Shown in pieces: positions 16,884-25,719 of a stretch of 50,338 nt of DNA (position 1 is the first letter of the stretch; each line of letters begins with the position of its first letter). The stretch is from Myxococcaceae bacterium. Its GTDB lineage: Bacteria > Myxococcota > Myxococcia > Myxococcales > Myxococcaceae. The translations under genes and the position numbers were made by a program. The notes beneath the pieces were generated by a model. The model did not search any database. It saw only the letters and a program-made list of their open reading frames with translations, and was not told the DNA's origin. Where the stretch lies: contig JAEUJQ010000055.1 in NCBI GenBank assembly GCA_016793095.1, positions 1 through 50,338 on the forward strand, in the 5' to 3' direction.

Positions 16884-17417
16884 ATGCGCACCGTCTGCTT
16901 CTCTGCACTCCTCGTGGTCGCCTGCGGCCCGGTCGCCACCTCACCACCGAAAGCGCAGTCGGCCGTCGAGCCGGCGGCCCTCTCGCTGGCTGACGTGAAC
17001 CCGGGCTCTCCCATGGCTGGGCAGCAGGTCGGACCGACGAGCTTCCGCGGCAAGGTGAGCGGCTGGTACTTCACCCACACGAGTTGAGGCTACTGCCGGG
17101 GCCAGGCTGGCCTCCTTCAGACGATGCAGGGCGAGCTCGACGCGGTCGCTCCGGGAGCGGTGGTGTTGCTCGCCGTGAACGCCGCTGGCTTCGAGTCGGG
17201 GAACGAGGGCTTCGTCTCGGGCAAGACGATGCCGCTGCTGCAGGACACCGCGCAGGTGAACCTCTGGGCCGCGTGGAGCGTCACGTACCGCGACGTCATC
17301 GTGCTCGACGCCGAGGGGAAACAACGCGCCGTCTACAACCTGACGACGAACGACCTCTCGTCGGCCACGAACTTCGCGGCGCTGAAGCGACTGCTGCTCG
17401 ACGCGCGCGCTCCCTGA
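16884..17417 (+). CDS. Candidate selenocysteine lipoprotein, thioredoxin-fold, UxxC motif (in-frame TGA at 17085-17087)
   Basis: One frame runs from the ATG at 16884 to the TGA at 17415, interrupted only by TGA at codon 68. Read as selenocysteine, the product has 177 residues: lipoprotein signal MRTVCFSALLVVAC (Cys14), a linker, then SLADVNPGSPMAGQQVGP and FRGKVSGWYFTHTS-U-GYC. This places U68-G-Y-C71 at the end of a beta strand, exactly where thioredoxin-like proteins carry CxxC. Beyond the TGA the fold continues (VVLLAVNAAGF, MPLLQDTAQVNLWAAW, RDVIVLDAEGKQRAVYNL). This order of motifs recalls the thioredoxin-like N-terminal domain of selenoprotein P from memory. A hairpin with GG in its loop starts 11 bases after the TGA, as expected for a bacterial SECIS. 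Alternatives are a truncated 67-residue peptide, a pseudogene, or a sequencing error changing TGC or TGT to TGA. No frameshift is needed. Confidence 0.65.
17098..17114 (+). promoter_or_regulatory. Candidate bacterial SECIS hairpin
   Basis: GGGGCCA (17098-17104), loop GGC (17105-17107) and TGGCCTC (17108-17114) form a 7-bp stem with one G-U pair. The loop begins 17 nt after the UGA and starts with GG. Bacterial SECIS elements need an apical loop about 16-37 nt from UGA with a G in the first two loop bases. Opening the top A-U pair gives loop AGGCU, which resembles the E. coli fdhF loop. A 3-nt loop is at the small end of the range. Confidence 0.5.
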
Positions 17418-17427
17418 CGAGGCTCCC

Positions 17428-17952
17428 ATGCTCGCGCTCATCGCTCTGCTGGTGCTGGCAGCTGATCCAACGAGCTGTGCTGCTGACGCGGACTGCGTGC
17501 TGATCAGCGGCTGCGAGTGCAGCTGCTGCCCGCGGCCGCTCAAGGCGGTGACGAAGCCTGAGGCTGAGGCGGTCAGGCGGCGCTGCGCAACGCTCGGCGA
17601 TTGCGGCGACGTCTGCAGGGCGGGCGAGCTGGCGAAGTGTCAGGCCCCCGAAGACCCCGCGGCGGTGAAGGCGGTGTGCCGTGGAGGCCGGTGTGTGAAG
17701 GAGCCGGCGAAGGCCGAGTGCACGACGGACGACGACTGCGCGATGGCGCATGACTGCGGCTGTGAGTGCTGTCCTTCGCCGTGGGTCGCCCTCCCCAGGG
17801 ACCGGGCCGCCAGGCTGAAACAGAAGTGCGCCCGGCTGGGTCCGTGCCGCCCGCCTGACGACCAGTGCCGGGAGGTGAAGTGCCCAGCGCTCACCGAGCG
17901 GACCGCGAGCTGTCGGGAGGGCCGGTGTGAGGCCGTGCCCCGGAAGCGGTAG
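17428..17952 (+). CDS. Secreted cysteine-rich protein of two duplicated modules
   Basis: 174 residues. A signal peptide (MLALIALLVLAADPT) is followed by two homologous modules of about 65-70 residues. Module 1 has ADCVLISGCECSCCPRP and ends CRGGRCVKEP. Module 2 has DDCAMAHDCGCECCPSP and ends CREGRCEAVP. About 26 cysteines suggest a disulfide-rich extracytoplasmic protein. Its start is 10 bases after the stop of the candidate selenoprotein with GAGG before the ATG, so the two are probably cotranscribed. A link between a thioredoxin-like selenoprotein and a disulfide-rich neighbour is attractive but is only inference. No family is recognised. Confidence 0.75.
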   Translation: MLALIALLVLAADPTSCAADADCVLISGCECSCCPRPLKAVTKPEAEAVRRRCATLGDCGDVCRAGELAKCQAPEDPAAVKAVCRGGRCVKEPAKAECTTDDDCAMAHDCGCECCPSPWVALPRDRAARLKQKCARLGPCRPPDDQCREVKCPALTERTASCREGRCEAVPRKR

Positions 17953-18023
17953 ATTTCCGAGCCACTTCAATGAGATACGAGGAGACGACACCTTTTCGCA
18001 CTTCCTGCGAGAATCCCTGAGCC

Positions 18024-18464
18024 ATGACCATCTCCGTCAACCGCAGCGCGCCCACCGCCGTCCGCTCCGCGACCCAGTCCGAGACCGTCGCTCCTGCCGC
18101 GCCGAAGTCACAGGCGCAGGCCTCGACGGGGTACTCGGCAGCCAGCAGCTACTCGTCGGCTTCGACCGCCGAGTCGGGTTCAGCCGCCGACACCAAGAAG
18201 GCCATCGAGATCCTCGGGAAGACCGAGGGTGGCGAGAAGCTGAAGAAGCTCCTGTCGGAGACCTACATGACCTCGAGCGAGGTGAGCGAGGCCATCGAGG
18301 AGTTCGAGAAGATCGGCGGCAAGCTCTCCGAGGGCGATCGCGCCGTGGTCGAGCAGGCGGTGCGCTTCGAGTCAGCGCTCTCGGGCTGCATCAACATGGG
18401 CAAGATGATCATGGACCGGCTGCTCGCCCAGTTGAAAGAGAACAACAAGATGCCGCAGTGGTAG
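18024..18464 (+). CDS. Small hypothetical protein, disordered N-terminus plus helical C-terminus
   Basis: 146 residues. The first 55 or so are Ser/Ala/Thr-rich and probably disordered (no signal peptide). Residues about 58-146 are predicted helical and charged (KKAIEILGKTEGGEKLKKLL, SSEVSEAIEEFEKIGGKL, SALSGCINMGKMIMDRLLAQ). I do not recognise the family. The small acidic helical body with a polar N-terminus would fit a secreted effector or a structural partner, but nothing proves this. The next gene starts 10 bases downstream behind its own -10-like box. Confidence 0.65.
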   Translation: MTISVNRSAPTAVRSATQSETVAPAAPKSQAQASTGYSAASSYSSASTAESGSAADTKKAIEILGKTEGGEKLKKLLSETYMTSSEVSEAIEEFEKIGGKLSEGDRAVVEQAVRFESALSGCINMGKMIMDRLLAQLKENNKMPQW

Positions 18465-18467
18465 CGT
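18462..18467 (+). promoter_or_regulatory. -10-like hexamer TAGCGT
   Basis: TAGCGT overlaps the stop codon of the preceding gene and ends 7 bases before the GTG at 18475. Its spacing agrees with the leaderless-type pattern of this window. Confidence 0.4.
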
Positions 18468-18474
18468 CTGGGTC

Positions 18475-18855
18475 GTGAGCTCGACCGCAGCGACCCGCTT
18501 CGAACACGCACTCAGGGAACGCCTCCGCAGCGACGCTGACCTCGCGAAGCTGGCGTCCGTGCTGGGCATCACCCACGACACCCTCCTCGCGATGATGGCG
18601 CAGGTGGCGATCGACCCCGACTCGACGCCACGCGTCGATCTGGTCTCGCGGTCGAGCAAGAAACCCCTGGTGACGGGTCCCGAGCTCATCGGCTACGTGA
18701 AGAAGGCCGTCGAGCTGGCGCGCGCTGCTGATCCGAAGCTGTTCGCCGACGTGAAGAAGCAGGCCCTCGCGCAGACGCAGCCCGGTGATGGACGCAGCGC
18801 CGACCCCGCACTCAAGGCCGAGCTGGAGAAGCTGCTGAAGCGCGGTGCCCGCTGA
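18475..18855 (+). CDS. Small hypothetical helical protein
   Basis: 126 residues from a GTG that follows a TAGCGT box. It is mostly helical: FEHALRERLRSDADLAKLAS, TGPELIGYVKKAVELARAAD, and a basic C-terminus ending KLLKRGAR. It has no signal peptide or membrane helix. No family is recognised. The location just after another small helical protein of similar size suggests a pair, but their sequences are not obviously related. Confidence 0.62.
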   Translation: MSSTAATRFEHALRERLRSDADLAKLASVLGITHDTLLAMMAQVAIDPDSTPRVDLVSRSSKKPLVTGPELIGYVKKAVELARAADPKLFADVKKQALAQTQPGDGRSADPALKAELEKLLKRGAR

Positions 18856-18942
18856 CCACTGCTCTGGCTCGTCACCAGGAGAATCCGCCGTCGAGCGCCG
18901 TCGCTCCGGCTGCGATGAAGCCCGCGCAGACGGCGGGCGAGG

Positions 18943-18963
18943 ACCGGACAGGGCTGGTCCGGT
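18943..18963 (+). terminator. Hairpin after the 18475-18855 gene, possible terminator
   Basis: ACCGGAC (18943-18949) and GTCCGGT (18957-18963) are perfect 7-bp arms around a 7-nt loop, 88 bases after the stop at 18855. There is no T-tract, so intrinsic termination is uncertain. Confidence 0.3.
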
Positions 18964-19033
18964 TGCGGGTCGTCAGGCGGGTGCGAGGCGCGCCGTCGAG
19001 GAAGTGCTTGACGTGTTCGGCGCAGGGGGGCAG

Positions 19034-19050
19034 AAGCGCCGACGCTTTTT
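19034..19050 (+). terminator. Short hairpin with T-run before tRNA-Phe
   Basis: AAGCG (19034-19038), loop CCGA and CGCTT (19043-19047) are followed by TTT. It is a weak intrinsic-terminator shape 12 bases before the tRNA. It may instead lie in the tRNA leader. A TTGACG at 19008-19013 could be a -35, but no good -10 follows. Confidence 0.25.
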
Positions 19051-19061
19051 CGCAGTGATTC

Positions 19062-19134
19062 GCCCAGGTAGCTCAGTTGGTAGAGCAGGGGACTGAAAAT
19101 CCCCGTGTCGCTGGTTCGATTCCGGCCCTGGGCA
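19062..19134 (+). tRNA. tRNA-Phe (anticodon GAA)
   Basis: 73 nt with a perfect 7-bp acceptor stem (GCCCAGG with CCTGGGC), D-arm AGCTCAGTTGGTAGAGC, anticodon stem GGGGA/TCCCC around loop CTGAAAA (GAA), T-arm with GGTTCGATTCC, and discriminator A. The CCA end is not encoded. It stands alone. No integrase or repeated tRNA 3' end is seen nearby. Confidence 0.97.
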
Positions 19135-19185
19135 CTTCAGCCCTTCCGCAGAGGCAACGGACAGGCGTCCCGCCCCGTTCCCCGC

Positions 19186-19191
19186 TAAGCT
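19186..19191 (+). promoter_or_regulatory. -10-like hexamer TAAGCT
   Basis: TAAGCT ends 7 bases before the GTG at 19199, with no Shine-Dalgarno between. It supports both the GTG start and a leaderless-type transcript for the kinase gene. Confidence 0.4.
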
Positions 19192-19198
19192 GACGTTC

Positions 19199-21034
<1,836 letters not shown>

Positions 21035-21124
21035 ACCCCGGCAGGCCCAACGCGAGAACCATGCCCCCGGTCGCGTCGGCTCCGCTGCCTTGACACCCGT
21101 ACAGCGGCGCGATGGAAGGCCCTC

Positions 21125-22111
21125 ATGAAGCTCGCCACCAGGCGCACCGGCACTCGCGACGGGAGCCTCGTCGTCGTCAACAGAGACCTCTCGGCCTTCG
21201 CCGACGCCTCGGCCATCGCTCCCACGCTGCAGGCCGCGCTCGATGACTGGAGCCGCGTCGAGCCGAAGCTGCAGGCGCTGGCGAAGCAGCTCGAAGACGG
21301 CGCCGTCGGCGGAGAACCGTACGACGCCTCGAAGCTGCACTGCCCCCTGCCCCGCGCCTTCGAGTGGATCGACGGCAGCGCCTACCTGAACCACGTGCGC
21401 CTGGTGCGCAAGGCCCGCAAGGCCGACCCGCCACCGACGCTCGAGACCGACCCGCTCGTCTACCAGGGAGGCTCTGGCCATCTGCTCGGCCCCACCGACG
21501 ACATCGTCATTCGCGACGAGGCGTGGGGCTGTGACTTCGAGTCCGAGGTGGCCGTGGTGTTGGGCGACACCCCGCTGGGTCTCGAGGCCGCCGACGCCGC
21601 CCCGTACGTCAAGCTGGTGATGCTCGTGAACGACGTCAGCCTGCGAAACCTCATCCCCAACGAGCTCGCCAAGGGCTTCGGCTTCTTCCAGGGCAAGCCG
21701 GCGACGGCGTTCTCCCCCGTGGCCTGCACGCCCGACGAGCTGGGGCCGGCCTGGCGCGACGGCCGCGTGCACCTGACGCTGAAGACGTGGCTCAACGGCA
21801 AGCAGGTCGGCGACACGCACGCCGGTCCCGAGATGCACTTCAGCTTCTTCGAGCTGATGGCCCACATCGCGAAGACGCGGCAGTTCTGCGCCGGCACCAT
21901 CCTCGGCTCAGGCACCGTGTCGAACGAGGACCGCGCCCGGGGCATCTCGTGCCTCGCCGAGCAGCGTATGATCGAGACCATCGACACCGGGAGTCCGCGC
22001 ACTCCCTTCCTCAAGGACGGTGACCGTGTGGAGATCGAGATGTTCGGCGTGGACGGGAAGAGCCTGTTCGGCCGCATCGATCAGCACGTCAAGAAGGTGG
22101 GCCCGGGCTGA
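21125..22111 (+). CDS. Fumarylacetoacetate hydrolase family protein (probable fumarylacetoacetase)
   Basis: 328 residues. GGAAGG lies 8 bases before the ATG. The FAH fold is recognisable: AYLNHVRLVRKARKA, DFESEVAVVLGD (metal ligands Glu139 and Glu141 of the ExE motif), YVKLVMLVNDVSLRNLIPNE, FFQGKPATAFSPVACTPDEL and GTILGSGTVSNEDR. FAH-family enzymes hydrolyse C-C bonds of beta-diketo acids using Mg2+ or Ca2+. Members include fumarylacetoacetase and several degradation enzymes, and sequence alone does not separate these surely. The presence of hppD, hmgA and maiA within 12 kb supports the last step of tyrosine breakdown, giving fumarate and acetoacetate. The gene stands between two kinase genes and not in an operon with the other pathway genes. 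Confidence 0.85.
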   Translation: MKLATRRTGTRDGSLVVVNRDLSAFADASAIAPTLQAALDDWSRVEPKLQALAKQLEDGAVGGEPYDASKLHCPLPRAFEWIDGSAYLNHVRLVRKARKADPPPTLETDPLVYQGGSGHLLGPTDDIVIRDEAWGCDFESEVAVVLGDTPLGLEAADAAPYVKLVMLVNDVSLRNLIPNELAKGFGFFQGKPATAFSPVACTPDELGPAWRDGRVHLTLKTWLNGKQVGDTHAGPEMHFSFFELMAHIAKTRQFCAGTILGSGTVSNEDRARGISCLAEQRMIETIDTGSPRTPFLKDGDRVEIEMFGVDGKSLFGRIDQHVKKVGPG

Positions 22112-22130
22112 ACGCCAGCCCGCTTCGCAG

Positions 22131-22136
22131 TAGAGT
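22131..22136 (+). promoter_or_regulatory. -10-like hexamer TAGAGT
   Basis: TAGAGT lies 18 bases before the ATG at 22155 and only 3 bases before an in-frame GTG at 22140. Transcription would begin near 22143, which favours the ATG as the start. Confidence 0.35.
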
Positions 22137-22154
22137 CTGGTGCGTTCACGTCCC

Positions 22155-23501
22155 ATGAGCCTCTCTCTCGTCCCTCAGGACACCGCGACTGTCAGGGCGC
22201 CCGACGCGTTCGGGGCGTACGTCGTCGAGGAGCGGCTCGGCGAAGGCACCATGGGCTGCGTCTACCGCGCGCGGCACCAGACGCTCGGCCGCAGGGTGGC
22301 GGTGAAGAGCCTGCACCAGGCGCTGCTCGGCGATCCCGCGCTGGTGCGCCGCTTCCTGCAGGAAGCGCGGCTCGTCAACACCATCAACCACCCGCACATC
22401 GTCGAGGTGCACGACTTCGTCGAGGAGCCCGGCCAGGTGTACGCGGTGATGGAGCTGCTGGAGGGGGAGACGCTCACCGCGCGCCTGGCCTCGCAGCCGC
22501 TCTCGCTCGAGACGCTGGTGCGCATCGCCACTGAGGTCGCCGAGGCGCTCGCGGCGGCCCACGCCCTCAAGGTGGTGCACCGCGACCTCAAGCCCGACAA
22601 CGTCTTCCTCGCCACCCGCGACGGCCGGGAGTGGGTGAAGGTGCTCGACTTCGGCGTCGCCAAGCTGCTCGTCCAGGACGGCCCGCGCGTCGTCGAGACG
22701 CAGAACGGTGACGTGCTGGGCACCCCGCGGTACATGGCCCCCGAGCAGGCCGCGGGCCTCGAGTGCGACACCCGCACCGACGTCTACGCCTTCGGCACCG
22801 TCCTCTTCGAGATGCTGGCCGGCAGACCACCCTTCGAGGCGACCGTGTTCGGCCAGCTCGCCGCCGACATCATCACGCGGCCGCCGCCACCCGTACCCAC
22901 CCTCACGCGCACGGGAGAGCCGGTGCCCGAAGCGCTGCGCCGCCTCGTCGTCGCCTGCCTCGCCAAGAACGCCGACCACCGGCCACAGACGATGCAGGAC
23001 GTGCTGCGCCAGCTGTCGAACCTCGACGTCGACCTCGGCCTCGGGCCCAGCGTTCCGCGGCCGAGGTGGTACCTGCCCGTCGCGCTCCTCACCGCCGTGA
23101 CCATCGGTGCCGGCGTGGTGTTCGCGGTGAGGAGCGGTGGCACCAGGCCCGCGCCGGTGGTCGAGCCGAGCGCGCCCGTCGTGGCGCAGCCGCCCACGCC
23201 GCCTCCACCAGCGCCTGCCCCCGCCCCCGTCACGCTGGGCATCGAGACGACGCCCGCTGGCGCCACCGTCACGGACGAAGGGACCGGCGAGGTGTTGGGG
23301 ACCACCCCGCTCGCCCTCAAGCGCGAGGCCCGCGCGCAGACGATGAAGGTGCGCATCGAGTTGAAGGGCCATGAGCCGGTCACCCGGGAGTTCTCCACCG
23401 CCGAGAGCCTGCGCGTCGAGCTGCCCCTGAAACGGCTTGCGATCGCGGCGCCGAAGAAGGAGACGAAGGCCGTCACCGATGGCGTCATCGACCCGTTCTA
23501 G
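22155..23501 (+). CDS. Membrane-anchored Ser/Thr protein kinase with C-terminal PEGA-like domain
   Basis: 448 residues from the ATG at 22155 (an upstream in-frame GTG at 22140 is less likely). Kinase domain about residues 22-290: LGEGTMGCVY, Lys51, HRDLKPDN with Asp144, DFG Asp165, GTPRYMAPEQAAG. A single transmembrane helix (YLPVALLTAVTIGAGVVFAV) is followed by a Pro-rich linker. A PEGA-type beta domain comes last (LGIETTPAGATVTDEGTG, then LGTTPLALK). PEGA domains are extracytoplasmic and probably bind surface or cell-wall partners. The stop lies inside the next gene, which starts 23 bases earlier in another frame, so kinase, TPR protein and lipoprotein (to 25712) appear to be one operon. 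Confidence 0.92.
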   Translation: MSLSLVPQDTATVRAPDAFGAYVVEERLGEGTMGCVYRARHQTLGRRVAVKSLHQALLGDPALVRRFLQEARLVNTINHPHIVEVHDFVEEPGQVYAVMELLEGETLTARLASQPLSLETLVRIATEVAEALAAAHALKVVHRDLKPDNVFLATRDGREWVKVLDFGVAKLLVQDGPRVVETQNGDVLGTPRYMAPEQAAGLECDTRTDVYAFGTVLFEMLAGRPPFEATVFGQLAADIITRPPPPVPTLTRTGEPVPEALRRLVVACLAKNADHRPQTMQDVLRQLSNLDVDLGLGPSVPRPRWYLPVALLTAVTIGAGVVFAVRSGGTRPAPVVEPSAPVVAQPPTPPPPAPAPAPVTLGIETTPAGATVTDEGTGEVLGTTPLALKREARAQTMKVRIELKGHEPVTREFSTAESLRVELPLKRLAIAAPKKETKAVTDGVIDPF

Positions 23502-24153
23502 TCTGCTCTCGCTCGTCGTCGCCTTCGCCCCGCTCGCCCTCGCCGGTGAGTCGGTCGAGGCCCAGGCGCGGCGCATCGCGCTCGAGGGCAAGAAGGCCTT
23601 CGACACGGGCGACTTCCCCACCGCCATCGCGCGCTACCAGGAGGCCTACAAGCTGAAGGCCGCGCCAGGGCTGCTCTTCAACCTCGGCCAGTGCCATCGG
23701 AAGACGGGCGCGCTCGAGGAGGCACGGTCGTACTTGAGGCGCTATCTCGAGACGAGCCCGCCAGCAGCGCAGGCGAAGGCGACGGAGCAGGTGCTGGCCG
23801 AGGTCGAGGCGCAGCTCGCCGAGCGACGCCGCGTCGAGGAAGAGCGGGCCGCACAGGCGCGCGACGAGGCGGCCCAACGGCTGGCGGAAGAAGAGGCGGC
23901 GCGCAAAGCGAAGGAGGACGAGCTGCGCGTCGCGGCGGCGCGCGCCGAGGCCGAGGCGGCAGCGAAGAAGCTGCAACTCGAGCTCGTGCGCCGGCAGGAG
24001 CCACCACCCCCACCGCCCACCCCCATCACCAGCCGCTGGTGGTTCTGGGCCGGCATCGCGACCATCGTCGCCGCCGGCGCCACCACCGCCGTCGCCGTCG
24101 GCACTGCGCCCCGGCCCACGCCCACCACCTTCCCGGACATCAACGCGCGATGA
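23479..24153 (+). CDS. TPR/coiled-coil membrane protein coupled to the kinase
   Basis: 224 residues from the ATG at 23479, which overlaps the kinase gene by 23 bases. Signal peptide MASSTRSSLLSLVVAFAPLALAG is followed by TPR-like helices (ALEGKKAFDTGDFPTAIARY, QCHRKTGALEEARSYLRRYL). A long charged coiled coil follows (about residues 110-175, rich in Glu, Arg and Ala), then a proline run and a C-terminal transmembrane helix (WWFWAGIATIVAAGATTAVA). This layout is typical of small TPR proteins that follow Ser/Thr kinases in myxobacteria. Its likely role is to assemble partners in the periplasm at the kinase sensor. It overlaps the next gene by ATGA. Confidence 0.78.
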   Translation: MASSTRSSLLSLVVAFAPLALAGESVEAQARRIALEGKKAFDTGDFPTAIARYQEAYKLKAAPGLLFNLGQCHRKTGALEEARSYLRRYLETSPPAAQAKATEQVLAEVEAQLAERRRVEEERAAQARDEAAQRLAEEEAARKAKEDELRVAAARAEAEAAAKKLQLELVRRQEPPPPPPTPITSRWWFWAGIATIVAAGATTAVAVGTAPRPTPTTFPDINAR

Positions 24154-25712
24154 GGCGCTCGTTCCTCCTCACGCTGCTGGCGCTCAGCTGCCGGGACCCG
24201 GCGACGCTGGTGGGCACCGCGGTGGTGGTGACGGTCGACTCGTCGGACGTGCGCGTCGAGCAGCTGCGCTACTCGGCGTGGATCCTGGACGCTGGCAGCG
24301 TGCTCGAGCCCACGACGCGCCCGGCCACGCCCGCCGGCCTGCTCGCCACCTCCACCACCGTGCGTGTGCTCCTGAAGGACAGCCTGGGCGGCCAGACGCT
24401 CGAGGTGCACGTCGATGGCCTGGTGGACGGCGGCGTCGCCGGCGATGGCCACGGCGAGGTGCGCGTCGACAAGGGCTTCGAGCGGCCGCTCGTGGTGAAG
24501 CTGCTGCCGCCGACGCCGATGTGCCAGGGCTGCATCGGGCCGCAGGGCGACTGCGTCTCCGAGGTGGGCCCGCAGGCGTGTGGGAAGGGTGGCGCGGCGT
24601 GCGTCGTCTGCGACTCCGTCATGGCCGATGGCTGCTCGGCGAGCGGCGCCTGCGGGTGCGGCGATGGGCCCCCATGCAGCGCGGCGCTCGGAGCTGATCG
24701 CTGCGAGGGCGGGAAATGCCGGTGCGGGGCCGGCGCGGTGTGCACGGCCGGTCAGGAGTGCCTCGCCCAGACGTGCCAGTGCACGCCGACCTCGTGCGCC
24801 GGCGGCTGCTGCCAGGGGAACATGTGCGTCACGGCGCCGACGTCGTCCGCCTGTGGGACAGGCGGCCGGGCCTGCCTCGACTGCGGGGGCTCAGCGTGCT
24901 CAGCGGGCCAGTGCGCGATGTCGGCGTGCAACCAGACGACCTGCCCGACCGGCTGCTGCATCGGGAGCTCCTGCGTCACCGCACAGACGAATCTCGCCTG
25001 CGGGAAGGGCGGCATCGCGTGCGAGTCGTGTGGCGCGGGCAGCTGCGACGGCGGGGTCTGCTCGGGGAGTTGCAGCCCCGCGACCTGTCCCAACGGCTGC
25101 TGCCAGGGCGGGGTCTGCCTCGCAGGGACGACGGGGGCGGCGTGCGGAACTGGGGGGGCGGCCTGCAACACCTGCCCTGGCGCCTGCACCAACCAGCGGT
25201 GTGAGTCGTCCTGCGGCCCAGCGACCTGCCCTCAGGGGTGTTGTCAAGCCGGGAGCTGCCGCGCCGGCGACGTCGTCGGCGCCTGCGGTACCGGTGGAGC
25301 GAGCTGCGTCGCCTGTGGCGGCGGCACCAGCTGCTCTGATGCCGGCGTCTGCGTCGTCAGCTCGACCTGCAACGCGATGTCGTGCACGAATGGCTGCTGT
25401 GACGGGACGACCTGCCAGGCCCCGCCAACCGACACGGCGTGCGGGCTCAACGGGACGAGGTGCGTCGCCTGCGTCGGCACGTTGTCCGATCGCTGCCTCA
25501 TCAACGGCACCTGCGGCTGTGGAGCAGGGCCCGCCTGCGTGCCCGGTCAGGTCTGCGACGGAGGGGCGTGCCAGTGTGATCCCGCGACCTGTGGTGGGTG
25601 CTGCGACGGCGCCGTGTGCGCCTCGGGGACCGCGCGACCCAAGTGCGGGCGAGATGGGGGAGTGTGCGTGGCATGTGCCAGCCTGCAGTGCCGCATGGGC
25701 GTCTGCCAGTAA
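24150..25712 (+). CDS. Cysteine-rich lipoprotein, third gene of the kinase operon
   Basis: 520 residues; the ATG at 24150 lies in an ATGA overlap. MRRSFLLTLLALSC gives lipid Cys14. Residues about 15-120 form a beta domain (VGTAVVVTVDSSDVRVEQLR). From about 125 to the end there are roughly ten cysteine modules of 30-40 residues with the pattern C-x-x-x-x-C-x-x-G-C-C-x-x-x-x-C and then ACGTGG or ACGKGG (for example TTCPTGCCIGSSCV and ATCPNGCCQGGVCL). Translational coupling to the TPR protein and kinase suggests that it acts as their extracytoplasmic partner, perhaps as a sensor, but no ligand can be named. The gene converges with the FHA gene, 7 bases between stops. Confidence 0.78.
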   Translation: MRRSFLLTLLALSCRDPATLVGTAVVVTVDSSDVRVEQLRYSAWILDAGSVLEPTTRPATPAGLLATSTTVRVLLKDSLGGQTLEVHVDGLVDGGVAGDGHGEVRVDKGFERPLVVKLLPPTPMCQGCIGPQGDCVSEVGPQACGKGGAACVVCDSVMADGCSASGACGCGDGPPCSAALGADRCEGGKCRCGAGAVCTAGQECLAQTCQCTPTSCAGGCCQGNMCVTAPTSSACGTGGRACLDCGGSACSAGQCAMSACNQTTCPTGCCIGSSCVTAQTNLACGKGGIACESCGAGSCDGGVCSGSCSPATCPNGCCQGGVCLAGTTGAACGTGGAACNTCPGACTNQRCESSCGPATCPQGCCQAGSCRAGDVVGACGTGGASCVACGGGTSCSDAGVCVVSSTCNAMSCTNGCCDGTTCQAPPTDTACGLNGTRCVACVGTLSDRCLINGTCGCGAGPACVPGQVCDGGACQCDPATCGGCCDGAVCASGTARPKCGRDGGVCVACASLQCRMGVCQ

Positions 25713-25719
25713 CGCTCGC

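Noticed and set aside
17085-17087. Interpretation of the TGA as a simple stop followed by a separate gene at 17124
   Set aside because: The frame is identical before and after, there is no frameshift, the sequence between TGA and 17124 reads as a normal redox motif (GYC), and a start at 17124 would delete that motif. Kept as a candidate selenoprotein, not as two genes; sequencing error is not excluded.
19062-19134. tRNA-Phe as an integration site linked to the aromatic catabolic genes
   Set aside because: No duplicated tRNA end, integrase or composition change is seen downstream. Nearness to tyrosine catabolism genes is probably coincidence.
21090-21095. TTGACA upstream of the FAH gene as a -35 element
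   Set aside because: No -10-like sequence lies at 16-18 bp spacing before the start at 21125.
22140-22154. GTG at 22140 as the start of the second kinase
   Set aside because: It lies only 3 bases after the TAGAGT box, so it would be upstream of the expected transcript start. The ATG at 22155 fits better.
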